From positions 1 to 64,000 of the forward strand of contig JAZSPR010000025.1 in assembly GCA_045537555.1 (NCBI GenBank): a stretch of 64,000 nucleotides of DNA, read 5' to 3'. The notes under the pieces are model-generated. The model was not told the origin of the DNA. It ran no database searches and was given only the letters and a program-made list of their open reading frames with translations. The DNA comes from UBA1081 sp045537555. GTDB taxonomy: Bacteria; Bacillota; Clostridia; Oscillospirales; Acutalibacteraceae. The position numbers and the translations under genes were made by a program. Below, one piece after another: positions 16,867 to 24,977 of the stretch. The stretch's first letter is position 1. Every line of letters starts with the position of its first letter.

Positions 16867-17543
16867 TTTGCATTTCCTTTCAATTTTAAAAATTCGATTT
16901 GTGCATTTAAATAATCTGTTTCCTTTAAAAGGGCAGATAATTTACTGATATTTTCTTTGGGAATAATATTCCCGAGAGATGCAACAATCTGCATCTGTGA
17001 GCTGTTTGCAGGTTTATTAAGCTCCTGACCTGCAATGGAATCAATAAGTCTGTATTCAACAGCCTGTGAAGCTGTTATCCATGATTCACGGTCCATAAGT
17101 TCAAGGGCTTCCTGTTCACTCATGCCGGTCTTTGCAACATACGCTGAAGCAATTGCTTTGTTGACCTGCTGCAGTCGTTCAGAAGCTTTATCCATAGCAT
17201 GATAATCACCCTGACACGATGTTGCTGAATTATGAATCATTAACATTGCAGTTGGAGAAATGTCATTAGTCGCTGCACAAGCAATTACCGAAGCAGCAGA
17301 ACCTGCTAAACCAACGACATGTATTTTCACTCTGTCTTTATACTCACGAAGAGCGGAATAAATCTCACTGCCACAAAAAACATCTCCACCGTAAGAATTA
17401 ATATAGACATCAATCAATTCTCCTGTTGGAGAATTTCTTAATGCTGCATTAACATCTTTCGGGCAAGTTGCTTCCATTCCAAAATAGTCATATACCCACT
17501 TGTCATCATTTTCAATGATTGGACCTAAAATATCTATCCTCAT
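16863..17543 (-). CDS. head maturation protease, ClpP-like
   Basis: A 226-residue ClpP-fold serine protease. Visible are the nucleophile in LAGSAASVIACAA, the catalytic His in AMLMIHNSATSCQGD, and the opening DVYINSYGGDVFCGSEIYS. It cleaves the capsid delta domain during prohead maturation. Order portal, protease, capsid is standard for HK97-type phages. Confidence 0.9.
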   Translation of the reverse strand: MRIDILGPIIENDDKWVYDYFGMEATCPKDVNAALRNSPTGELIDVYINSYGGDVFCGSEIYSALREYKDRVKIHVVGLAGSAASVIACAATNDISPTAMLMIHNSATSCQGDYHAMDKASERLQQVNKAIASAYVAKTGMSEQEALELMDRESWITASQAVEYRLIDSIAGQELNKPANSSQMQIVASLGNIIPKENISKLSALLKETDYLNAQIEFLKLKGNAK

Positions 17544-17571
17544 TCACTCACCACCTTTCACAGTAAATGAA

Positions 17572-18726
17572 TTATTCCTCAACCGGTTTTGTGTCAAGCC
17601 TTCTGATAGGCTCGTCACCACCGGCAATAGGAGCAAGATTAAAAGTACTTCTCCATTCATTGGGAAGGAATGCACCTCTGTCAACCATAGAAACAAACGC
17701 AAGTTTTGTGGAAATTGAAGCGCACTGAAGATTTGAAGCTTCAAAAACGATTTTATTGTGAACTCTTTCCCTTCTTGTAAAAAGTCCCTTGGTATAGCCG
17801 TTTGCAAATTTCAATGCAACAGGCTCAATTTCAGCCTCATAATAGCTGTTCCATTCATCTTCAGTCCAGTTTGACTGTACAATCTTTATATTTGTGTTGA
17901 AGAAATTTAAAATTCGCTGTGTGGTTTTTTCCATTTGAGCGGAATTCGGAACATAATCATGAGGTTCAATCTGTGTTGCATCTGCTTTGCTGTCTGTAGC
18001 AGCAACACCGCTTCCACCGTTTTCTATATCAAGAAAGTTTTTAGAAAATTCTGTAGCATTTTTCTTTAAATCTTCAGGACGTAAAGAATTTGTGAATTTC
18101 AAAAGCCATCTGACAATACTCGAATTTTTTATTGCTTTGACAATGCCCTGGTCTGTAGTTGTGACTATTTCCATCAGCGGCAACAGTGCAGGGATTTTCG
18201 ATGTTCCGAAAATATCATTTTCGTAGTAATCTTCTCTCAGATGGATGATATCAGTATAAAAGAACTGATATGTACTGCCGTTATCAAAAGTAAAGCGAAG
18301 ATGAAGCTCCCCGAAGTTATCGTATAAGGCTTCAACATAAGTTGCAGGAAGTGGATACATCTGATATGGGAGTCCGTTATCGTCCCTGATAATAAGAATG
18401 AAGGCATTGCTGTTCAGCCACAACTGTGCCGCTACCTTTTCCTGTAGATCCTGTCCTGTCATATACGGATTCGGTTCTTCAAGAAGAAAACGAATATATG
18501 CATCGGGATTTACTTCAAGCTTTGTCGTTCCGTCTGCTTGTACAGCTGTATATATATGCTTGGGTATCAGTTTGCCGATTGCCTTTACCTTCGGTCTGAT
18601 ACAGGCTCTGACGATGTCAGACTTGTAAACGTTACCGTCAAAAGCATAGAAGCCGTTACCGACATCGGACACGAGTTTATACTTTGTCACGATTTTATTT
18701 TTGTTGAAAATATCAAATATACCCAT
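17572..18726 (-). CDS. phage portal protein
   Basis: A 384-residue protein of the HK97 portal family: YKLVSDVGNGFYAFDGNVYK at the start, KVKAIGKLIPKHI, the ALLPLMEIVTTTDQGIVKAIKN wing region and the conserved WNSYYEAEIEPVALKFANGYTK stem. It forms the dodecameric DNA-entry ring on which terminase docks. 28-base gap to the protease gene. Confidence 0.9.
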   Translation of the reverse strand: MGIFDIFNKNKIVTKYKLVSDVGNGFYAFDGNVYKSDIVRACIRPKVKAIGKLIPKHIYTAVQADGTTKLEVNPDAYIRFLLEEPNPYMTGQDLQEKVAAQLWLNSNAFILIIRDDNGLPYQMYPLPATYVEALYDNFGELHLRFTFDNGSTYQFFYTDIIHLREDYYENDIFGTSKIPALLPLMEIVTTTDQGIVKAIKNSSIVRWLLKFTNSLRPEDLKKNATEFSKNFLDIENGGSGVAATDSKADATQIEPHDYVPNSAQMEKTTQRILNFFNTNIKIVQSNWTEDEWNSYYEAEIEPVALKFANGYTKGLFTRRERVHNKIVFEASNLQCASISTKLAFVSMVDRGAFLPNEWRSTFNLAPIAGGDEPIRRLDTKPVEE

Positions 18727-18735
18727 TGAAATACC

Positions 18736-20400
18736 TCAAATCATACTCATATATTCTTCAATATTGTCTTCATATACAACACAGGCATCGAGCAGAGCCG
18801 CTGTGCCGTCAATTCGTCTTGTAGGTTTACTTGTCTTACAAGGCTGAATATTGCCGTTCTTGTCCTCGTCATATGCGGTATTTGCAAGACACCATTTCAG
18901 AACGGGATTGTTATTGTAATTGACAAGTTTCGATGCAAGGTTTACACCGAGATTTTTCATCGGTGATGAAAGTGTTTTCTTTCCCTGAATAACAGGAACG
19001 GTGACGCTGTCACCGAATCTGTTTGTCAAATCATCAACAAAATATTTTGCTGACCATGAATCGTAGCCAATTTTATAAATATATACATCAAGTTCATTCT
19101 GTACCTCTTCAAACCAATCAGCAACCATTTTGTAGCTGACTTTATTACCGGGACAGGTACGAACATATCCTGCATCAATCCATTTGTCATACGGAACTTT
19201 GTCTTCATTAACTCTTTTATCAACAAGCTCCTCTGCAATCCAGAACATTATGAAACAATAGATTGTATCATCACCGGAAAGCCTGAAAATAATACAGGCG
19301 GCCGTGAGGTCAGTTGTGGATGAAAGGTCAACACCGCCGACACCGTATCTCGGTCTAAGCTTCAGAATATCAAATATTGCTGTATTGTTAAGCTCCTCAA
19401 ATGTGAGCCATGCTTCACTGGAAGTTTCACGAATGTTGAATTCCTTACAAAGCAAATTTTTAACAAACTGAGGATTTGCCTTTGCTTTTTCAACCTTTTT
19501 ACGGAGTGTTTCAAGATTCTTGATTGTGCCAAGACCGGGGTTTGCTTTTATCCAACAATCTGGGTCCGTCCATTCTTTACGGTCATCAAGCTCATATACA
19601 AACGCAAGGAAATTTTCATCCTTATAGCCGTTATCATCAAAATATCCATTAATGACCTTTTCGGCATATTCATACTTTTCGTCATAAATATCTTCACGAA
19701 TAACACCTGCTGTTGAGGTCATAAAAATAAGTGGTTGTTCTCTTGCTGAAACACCGTCAGCAATAATGTCAAAAAGAGCTTTACCATTCTTCCACTGATG
19801 TATTTCATCCATCAATGCACCGTGAACATTCAGACCGTCAAGTGTATCGGAATCAGAAGAAAGCGGTTTGAATACACTGTCGTTAAAATCTGAAACCATT
19901 TCAGCAACAAGTGTCTTGATTTTTGAGTTGAGAACGGGAGACTTTTTAACCATTCTCTTGGCTTCGGACCATATGATTTTAGCTTGGTCACGTTTAGTTG
20001 CAACTGCATATATTTCAGCACCTGCTTCACCGTCTGCAACCTGAAGATACAATCCGATAGCAGAAGCAAGAAGGCTCTTGCCGTTTTTCTTAGCAACTAC
20101 AAGAAAAACCTCTCTGTATTTCCTGTTGCCGTTAATATCTATAAAGCCGAATATAGCGGCAATTAAAGCAAGCTCCCAAAGTTCAAGAATTACACGCTTA
20201 CCGCCAAATTTACCTTTTGAATGTCTGCAATAATTCTGAATAAAATCAATTGCGTGTGCTGCACGTTTCGGGGAATAAAAATACTCGTCGGGATGTTCTA
20301 TATCCCAAACGAGTTTCCTGTATGTTTTTTTTATTTTTCTGCAGACTTTGATTTCTCCGGAACACATTTTTCCGTAGTATTCAATTATAGGATTTCTCAC
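18736..20400 (-). CDS. terminase large subunit
   Basis: A 554-residue packaging motor. The ATPase has a Walker-A-like VVAKKNGKSLLAS near residue 105 and Walker B in VHGALMDEIHQW; the C-terminal nuclease carries VGGVDLSSTTDLTAA and the late Asp in KIGYDSWSAKYF. Full length for the family. The start overlaps the small subunit by 4 bases. Confidence 0.93.
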   Translation of the reverse strand: MRNPIIEYYGKMCSGEIKVCRKIKKTYRKLVWDIEHPDEYFYSPKRAAHAIDFIQNYCRHSKGKFGGKRVILELWELALIAAIFGFIDINGNRKYREVFLVVAKKNGKSLLASAIGLYLQVADGEAGAEIYAVATKRDQAKIIWSEAKRMVKKSPVLNSKIKTLVAEMVSDFNDSVFKPLSSDSDTLDGLNVHGALMDEIHQWKNGKALFDIIADGVSAREQPLIFMTSTAGVIREDIYDEKYEYAEKVINGYFDDNGYKDENFLAFVYELDDRKEWTDPDCWIKANPGLGTIKNLETLRKKVEKAKANPQFVKNLLCKEFNIRETSSEAWLTFEELNNTAIFDILKLRPRYGVGGVDLSSTTDLTAACIIFRLSGDDTIYCFIMFWIAEELVDKRVNEDKVPYDKWIDAGYVRTCPGNKVSYKMVADWFEEVQNELDVYIYKIGYDSWSAKYFVDDLTNRFGDSVTVPVIQGKKTLSSPMKNLGVNLASKLVNYNNNPVLKWCLANTAYDEDKNGNIQPCKTSKPTRRIDGTAALLDACVVYEDNIEEYMSMI

Positions 20401-20774
20401 AAATCCTCACGACTGTTTGCAAAACTGAAAAATTCGTCTTTTTCGTTTTCCTTTGCAGTCTTCCTTTCTTCTTTCGGGAGCAAATCTGTAAGTTGTTTTA
20501 TGACCTTCTGATAATTTGAATGCATTGAATTATACAATTCTGCCTGAGGGCGTTTGCGTTCGTATGGTTTCTGATTCTCTGACTGTTTGAACATTTCGGT
20601 AACACCGTTCTCAATCAAATCATCTTCAAGTATACAAAGTTGAACATACATAAAAGCAGCATTTTCAATCAGTCCCAATACAACAGCTTTTGCTTTATTA
20701 TCAACTTTACTGAACTGTCTTTTTAATCTTTTCTGTTCATTAGAAACAGCCTTTTTTATATCAAAATCAATCAA
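20397..20774 (-). CDS. terminase small subunit (P27-like)
   Basis: A 125-residue, mostly helical, charged protein immediately upstream of the large terminase with a 4-base overlap. The order HNH, small and large terminase, portal matches cos-type Firmicute phages, whose small subunit binds the packaging site. No typical HTH can be read with certainty. Confidence 0.75.
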   Translation of the reverse strand: MIDFDIKKAVSNEQKRLKRQFSKVDNKAKAVVLGLIENAAFMYVQLCILEDDLIENGVTEMFKQSENQKPYERKRPQAELYNSMHSNYQKVIKQLTDLLPKEERKTAKENEKDEFFSFANSREDL

Positions 20775-20938
20775 AAAATCACCATTTTTCCGTAAAAAAA
20801 TGCAACTTTCTGAAAAGCTGCATAAGTTGTTTTAAAATAAAATATTTCCTGTACGATTTGGGGGAGGGGGTCCTGCAAAACGACCTGCGTATTTTTTCAA
20901 GGGATGCGCTCGGTCATTCTGAGTCAAAAATACGACAT
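20775..20938. other. non-coding gap, candidate cos/packaging site
   Basis: A 164-base gap between HNH and small terminase genes. It holds an inverted repeat CAACTT/AAGTTG (20802-20826), G-runs (20859-20870 and 20945 onward) and TACGACATTC near the HNH end. HNH-terminase phages commonly place the cohesive-end site here. No cut site can be assigned by eye. Confidence 0.4.
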
Positions 20939-21271
20939 TCAGACAGGGGGGAGTATAGGGAACGGCTGACCTTCTTCATCAAATCCAATCATTGGAAGAA
21001 TATCCTTTTTTGTTTTTGGTTTGAAGTGTCCGTCAAACTTGTCATGGCATTTTTTACAAACATATTCAAGGTGTTCAAAGCTCAAAGCAATATCAGGATT
21101 ATGAATATTTGATTCTGTCAGAGTTATTTTATGATGCACTATATAGCCGAGTGCTTCACCACACTCTTCACACAGTCCGCCGTCAATCGCTTGTCGCTCT
21201 GCAATATATGAAGCTCTGCACTTGAGCCATCTGCCCGAACTATAAAATGCTTTTGCAAATTCCTTTGACAT
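20939..21271 (-). CDS. phage HNH endonuclease
   Basis: A 110-residue protein with CEECG and VCKKC zinc knuckles, the HNH signature YIVHHKITLTESNIHNP and the final CHDKFDGHF. HNH proteins next to terminase take part in cos cleavage during packaging in HK97-type phages. Start ATG at 21271 follows AGTT...; site weak. Confidence 0.85.
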   Translation of the reverse strand: MSKEFAKAFYSSGRWLKCRASYIAERQAIDGGLCEECGEALGYIVHHKITLTESNIHNPDIALSFEHLEYVCKKCHDKFDGHFKPKTKKDILPMIGFDEEGQPFPILPPV

Positions 21272-21348
21272 AACTTCACCAATAAAAAAACAGCCCCGAA
21301 GAGCTGAAAAATAATTTAAAAATAATTGAGAAAATTTTCAAAAAAGTA

Positions 21349-21377
21349 TTGACATATCACACAATGTGTGATATAAT
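21349..21377 (+). promoter_or_regulatory. rightward promoter with palindromic operator
   Basis: TTGACA (21349-21354), a 17-base spacer and TATAAT (21372-21377). The spacer and -10 carry a perfect 9+1+9 palindrome, TATCACACA-A-TGTGTGATA (21355-21373), a likely repressor site, probably for the HTH protein encoded at 21760. It fires against the leftward late operon. Confidence 0.82.
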
Positions 21378-21403
21378 AAAGACACAATCAAGGAGGTGAG
21401 AAA

Positions 21404-21538
21404 GTGAATGAGGATAAGATAATGATTATCTTAGGTGTTTGGTCGAATATAGTTTCAACAATCGCATTGATTGTAACAATCGTCCAAAACAAAAAGAAAC
21501 CGTCCCGAAAGCCTGGCAAGCACAAACGGAAACGGTAA
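21404..21538 (+). CDS. 44-residue membrane peptide with basic tail, toxin-like
   Basis: Starts at GTG 21404, 7 bases after a strong AAGGAGGTGAG site. The peptide has one hydrophobic helix (about residues 6-27, IMIILGVWSNIVSTIALIVT) and a Lys/Arg-rich tail (NKKKPSRKPGKHKRKR), the form of type I toxin and holin-like peptides. Bases 21407-21416, just after the start codon, are exactly complementary to 21577-21586 downstream, a possible translation-blocking pairing. Toxicity is inferred from form only. Confidence 0.6.
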   Translation: MNEDKIMIILGVWSNIVSTIALIVTIVQNKKKPSRKPGKHKRKR

Positions 21539-21599
21539 GCAAAAGGGGAAAGGGCTAAAGCCCGAGTACCCTTGCCTATCCTCATTTTACTGCAATGCA

Positions 21600-21758
21600 A
21601 TGAAAATGTCAAGCATTCTGTTTATTATCTTATCTTGTTCAGCATTGATTATTGCACTGATTTGCAAAGGAGTTGCAGGTATATTATTCAGCATATCTGC
21701 CGTAATATTTGCTATTACTGCTGTGATTAAAATACTGAACTCAAAAAAGGAGCATTAA
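21600..21758 (+). CDS. 52-residue two-span membrane protein
   Basis: A small hydrophobic protein with two membrane segments (about residues 4-22 and 26-45) and a charged end (LNSKKEH). No clear ribosome site precedes the ATG, so translation may be coupled to or follow the upstream peptide. It ends 2 bases before the HTH gene; all three form one rightward unit. Confidence 0.5.
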   Translation: MKMSSILFIILSCSALIIALICKGVAGILFSISAVIFAITAVIKILNSKKEH

Positions 21759-21759
21759 C

Positions 21760-21939
21760 ATGACACTGAAAGAAGCAAGACTTGCAGCGGGTCTTACACA
21801 ACAACAGATGTCCGATTTAATGGAGATTCCCAAAAGAACTATAGAAAGTTGGGAAGCAGGCGTCAGAAAATGTCCGCCGTATGTTGAAAGGCTTGTTCTT
21901 AAGGAACTCAAAGAAATTGCTGAAAGTAAAAAAGAGTAA
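21760..21939 (+). CDS. 59-residue XRE-type HTH protein
   Basis: A compact HTH protein (LKEARLAAGLTQQQMSD...IPKRTIESWEAG) with AAAAAAGGAGC 7 bases before the ATG. Third gene of the rightward unit with two small membrane proteins, a usual place for an antitoxin or autoregulator. It likely binds the palindrome inside the promoter at 21349. Confidence 0.78.
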   Translation: MTLKEARLAAGLTQQQMSDLMEIPKRTIESWEAGVRKCPPYVERLVLKELKEIAESKKE

Positions 21940-21942
21940 GCA

Positions 21943-21980
21943 GAAAGCACCGTCTACAACAGGCGGTGCTTTCTCATTTA
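21943..21980 (+). terminator. terminator of the rightward small operon
   Basis: A perfect 10-bp stem, GAAAGCACCG with CGGTGCTTTC, directly after the HTH stop, followed by TCATTT. The T-run is poor, but the position and stem strength support termination of the rightward unit. Confidence 0.65.
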
Positions 21981-22068
21981 AGAAGTGTGTGTCAAATGAA
22001 AGTTATTGTTATATATCTTTTGACAATATCATTTTATCACATTTTTCAAGAAAAAAAAGGACATTTTT

Positions 22069-22518
22069 TTAATATAGTCCGAGCAAAAATTCTGATAGTT
22101 CTATATATTTATCGGGCATGATTAAATGCGATAATGCATTGTTGCAAATTCTTTTTAAATGTCGCTCAGAATAATTCATCACTTCTGCTATGTTTGAAAA
22201 TGTGAGATTAGCTCGAAAATGATAGTCAATCAATCTTTTTTCAACATCATTTTCAAGTCCCTCAATTGAATTATTGATATCTGAAATCAGGTCTTTAAGC
22301 ATATTATAACGTTCTAACCTACATTTGTGCAAATACATACTTTTATTCACTTCATTAATGATTGCAGCATCGCCACTCGATGAGGATTGTACTCTCACTG
22401 CAGAATAATCAATTGATTGTATATCAATATTACTATCAAGAGTATTAAGCTCCTTTGATAAGTTATCTAAACTTTTGCATGCTCTTCGATAACATTTGAG
22501 ATATTCTTTTTTTGTCAT
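22069..22518 (-). CDS. late-gene regulator-like protein, sigma-region-4-type HTH
   Basis: A 149-residue protein with N-terminal helices and a C-terminal HTH (DYHFRANLTFSNIAEVMNYSERHLKRICNNAL) resembling the ArpU/DUF1492 phage family, which controls late expression in Gram-positive phages. The ATG at 22518 follows GAGGTG and comes directly after DUF1064. It is the last gene before the late block, which fits the role. Function by family resemblance. Confidence 0.72.
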   Translation of the reverse strand: MTKKEYLKCYRRACKSLDNLSKELNTLDSNIDIQSIDYSAVRVQSSSSGDAAIINEVNKSMYLHKCRLERYNMLKDLISDINNSIEGLENDVEKRLIDYHFRANLTFSNIAEVMNYSERHLKRICNNALSHLIMPDKYIELSEFLLGLY

Positions 22519-22520
22519 AG

Positions 22521-22909
22521 TCACACCTCATGAATTCTGATGCCATGTATATACAGCATCAGTTTTCTTTTTATTGCATAGTCTTTTGTTTTAGTTCCTT
22601 TTGTATCTTCAACAACTGTGATGCCGTTTTGTTTGTACACAAAGTCAGCTTTATATTTACAGGCTCTTTCAAGCAGTTTTCCTGATTCATCATACTGATT
22701 CGGAATAAGTTCAAAAACAACTTGTTCCTGAAGTTCTGTGATAATTCCCGCTTTCTGAAGCATGACAAGTTCGCAATGCCTGTGTGCTTCCTTATGACTG
22801 TCATATGTTTATCCGTCAATGTTTCTTTTTTCGGCTTTAAATTTGTTTTCAGATTGGGAACATCAATGCCGAGCTTCTTAAGCTCCTGATTGCTCAGATG
22901 TATTCCCAT
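22521..22909 (-). pseudogene. DUF1064 phage protein gene, frameshifted
   Basis: An ATG at 22909 (site GGCGGAGAA) opens MGIHLSNQELKKLGIDVP..., but the conserved DUF1064 body, DSHKEAHRHCELVMLQKAG and FELIPNQY...KADFVYKQNGITVVEDTKG, continues in the -1 frame, starting inside the codons near 22785. The second frame is closed upstream by TAA at about 22797, so neither reading alone gives the family. A one-base change at the junction explains it; no classical slippery heptamer is present. DUF1064 proteins are thought to be nuclease-fold. Confidence 0.7.
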
Positions 22910-23672
22910 TTCTCCGCCTCTTTTTGTTGAATATTTCAGGCTTATACAGTCTGATGGTTGTATAGTAATACCCGTTTACATCGTTGTAATAGGGTTCAAT
23001 TTCTGCAAGGACATATCCGGGATAAAGCTTTCTGCAAACTTCATTAATATCACAATTGTGATTGTGAAGCTCCCGTAATTGTTTTTGAGACAGTTTGCCG
23101 TCTCTCTGTCGCTCTTTCGGTTGTTTCAGATTTCTTGAATGACTGATTTTCTTTTTGCCCTTAGTTTCTTTTGTTATGTATTGGGTAAGTCCTGTTACTC
23201 CGTATTCATCGAAGAATAATGCTGAAAACTCAGCGATGCCGTATTGCCACATTTTAATGAGCTCTTCATAAGTCAATCCACCGCTGATGATAATGTGATG
23301 GTGATGTCTTCCGTTTGGCGCTTGTTCATATACTGCAAAGTATTTTAATTCAATGCCTTTGTTTTTCAGTGCTCTTCTTATACGGCGGATAAAGTTCTTA
23401 CTGTCTCTTTCTGCCTGTTCTGATGAATCGGGAAGAGAAATATCATCATATGTAAGATGTACAACTAAATCATTTTTTGTGAAATTTTCGTTTATGAGAT
23501 ATATGTTGTGTCGTTTTGAATTTCTTTCATTAAGAATCTGCTGTATTTCAGATGTCGGTTTTGCTTTTTTTCTTCTTGTTCCTTTTGGTTTGCTGTCAGT
23601 AAACACGGGATAAATCTGAACATCAAGATAGTTGCCGTGAAATATCATCTTTTCTCTGTTGTAACATCTCAT
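22878..23672 (-). CDS. rolling-circle replication protein, HUH family
   Basis: A 264-residue HUH endonuclease of the phage replication-associated type. Motif 1 is VHLTYDD (71-77), motif 2 is RHHHHIIISG (122-131), and motif 3 is QYITKETKG with Tyr165 as the likely nicking residue; SHSRNLKQP follows. Such proteins nick one strand and start rolling-circle copying. It lies immediately beside the 16-bp-arm inverted repeat at 23702-23749. An HUH initiator is unusual as the replication protein of a tailed phage. Confidence 0.82.
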   Translation of the reverse strand: MRCYNREKMIFHGNYLDVQIYPVFTDSKPKGTRRKKAKPTSEIQQILNERNSKRHNIYLINENFTKNDLVVHLTYDDISLPDSSEQAERDSKNFIRRIRRALKNKGIELKYFAVYEQAPNGRHHHHIIISGGLTYEELIKMWQYGIAEFSALFFDEYGVTGLTQYITKETKGKKKISHSRNLKQPKERQRDGKLSQKQLRELHNHNCDINEVCRKLYPGYVLAEIEPYYNDVNGYYYTTIRLYKPEIFNKKRRRNGNTSEQSGA

Positions 23673-23701
23673 GTTTTTTCACACTTCTTTCTCTTTAGGA
23701 A

Positions 23702-23749
23702 TGCAGGGGGGAAGAAAGTAAAGAACGCCCGCGTTTCTTCCCCCCTGCA
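23702..23749. repeat. 16-bp perfect inverted repeat, candidate replication origin
   Basis: TGCAGGGGGGAAGAAA (23702-23717) and its exact complement (23734-23749) flank a 16-base loop with GCCCGCG. It lies 30 bases upstream of the HUH gene, where a double-strand origin with a nick-site hairpin is expected. A second short hairpin, GCACC-TTTC-GGTGC, is at about 23850-23864 in the same 226-base gap. Both could also be regulatory. Confidence 0.6.
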
Positions 23750-23898
23750 CCCCCTATCTTTCACGGGGCGGCATAACAAAAATTATTGTGTTGAAATATA
23801 TCACCATGAATAAAATGGTTCTAACTTTAATATCCCATTACAAGCCCGATAGCACCTTTCGGTGCCGACGAACTTATATAATATATAATGTAATATAG

Positions 23899-24243
23899 CT
23901 AAGGTATCTTTTGCCTTTTCCAAAGGCGTTTGGGTTTTAATATTTGCAGTTTGATTTTTTTACGATATAGTTTTGAATATCCGACCTGATGTCTGACTTG
24001 AGATGTACTTTTTGATACTTGCTCAAGGATTTCATCAATAACGCTCCTGAACTGCTCAATAGAATTTTCAATGATACCTGCAAGAACATCGATTAAAGAA
24101 TTATATGAATCAGTAATTGCTTGAGCAAAAATACTTGGTACTTTTTCCGTTTGCTTAATAAGTTTTTGAAATGCAATACTGTCTCGAAAACATTCTTTTT
24201 TTAATAGCTCTTGAATACATTTTAAAATCTTATCATTGCTCAT
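23899..24243 (-). CDS. phage protein of unknown function
   Basis: A 114-residue protein with amphipathic helices (LKCIQELLKKECF, SYNSLIDVLAGIIENSIEQFR) and a very basic end (KKIKLQILKPKRLWKRQK), suggesting nucleic-acid binding. The start has an AAGGAGC site. It precedes the origin-like region. No family recognised. Confidence 0.55.
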   Translation of the reverse strand: MSNDKILKCIQELLKKECFRDSIAFQKLIKQTEKVPSIFAQAITDSYNSLIDVLAGIIENSIEQFRSVIDEILEQVSKSTSQVRHQVGYSKLYRKKIKLQILKPKRLWKRQKIP

Positions 24244-24254
24244 TATTAAGCTCC

Positions 24255-24350
24255 TTAAGATGATTTATATTCTGTGGCAAGAGGAAATGTGTAATCACAA
24301 ACAGGTCTTGAATTGAACTCATAAGCAGTTTTTCCTGTAAAAAAGTACAC
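24255..24350 (-). CDS. possible 31-residue phage peptide
   Basis: GTG at 24350 would encode 31 residues (begins VYFFTGKTAYEFNSRPVCD) overlapping the end of the DUF3850-like gene and stopping 11 bases before the next gene. The composition looks protein-like but the ribosome site is weak. It may instead reflect an altered C-terminus of the upstream gene. Confidence 0.25.
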   Translation of the reverse strand: MYFFTGKTAYEFNSRPVCDYTFPLATEYKSS

Positions 24351-24588
24351 ACGGTTTAATTCCCAGAACTACAAATCCTGTTTTGCAGTACATTTCATCA
24401 TTGAGAATATAATCAACCAAGACAACACAACTTCTGCCTGTATAAGAATCTGAGTCAGGAAGATATTCATTAAGAGCAAGCAGGTCACCCACCTGATAAC
24501 ATCTGTCATTAATACGGATTTCAAATGTCTTTTTGCCGTCGATAACATCCTGAAAATATTCAGGAATGCATTTCAATTCATGAATCAT
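24319..24588 (-). CDS. DUF3850 (ASCH/PUA-like) phage protein
   Basis: An 89-residue protein with HELKCIPEYFQDVIDGKKTFEIR and VGDLLALNEY, the signature of DUF3850, a PUA/ASCH-related fold linked to RNA or modified-base binding. The ATG is preferred over an upstream in-frame codon because AAGGAGC precedes it. It lies between the SSB-like gene and the replication gene. Confidence 0.75.
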   Translation of the reverse strand: MIHELKCIPEYFQDVIDGKKTFEIRINDRCYQVGDLLALNEYLPDSDSYTGRSCVVLVDYILNDEMYCKTGFVVLGIKPCVLFYRKNCL

Positions 24589-24590
24589 TT

Positions 24591-24977
24591 TTACATTGCT
24601 CCTTTGCAATAAGATAATAATTGTTGAATTACCGTGAGGATTGTAACTGTTGTTTCCGACTCATATAAAAATACAGCATCTGCATTTACCTGAATTGATT
24701 TGTATTGCATTCCGTTAGTACCTTTATTCTGTATCAGTTTATCGGCACCAATTAATAGAATTTTGTCACCGACATGAATATATCTCTCTACAAAACGTCC
24801 TACAGAATTGTAAGCAATACAAGGATAGTAATCAGGCTTGTCTTTATCTTTGTTTATAGCAAGTGTAAAACGGATTAACTGTCGTCCTGTTTCTATTTCT
24901 GTTCTGATTTCAGATAAACTGGCAATTCTTCCGACTTTTATTGTTTTGCTGAAGTTATCACTCTTTTTTATCATCAT
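24591..24977 (-). CDS. single-stranded DNA-binding-like protein (OB fold)
   Basis: A 128-residue protein with an OB-fold reading: GRIASLSEIRTEIETGRQLIRFTLAIN, then YYPCIAYNSVGRFVERYIHVGDKILLIG, close to the SSB core. The acidic tip usual in SSB is absent. It overlaps the upstream gene by 20 bases. It would coat the strand displaced by HUH-driven replication. Confidence 0.72.
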   Translation of the reverse strand: MMIKKSDNFSKTIKVGRIASLSEIRTEIETGRQLIRFTLAINKDKDKPDYYPCIAYNSVGRFVERYIHVGDKILLIGADKLIQNKGTNGMQYKSIQVNADAVFLYESETTVTILTVIQQLLSYCKGAM

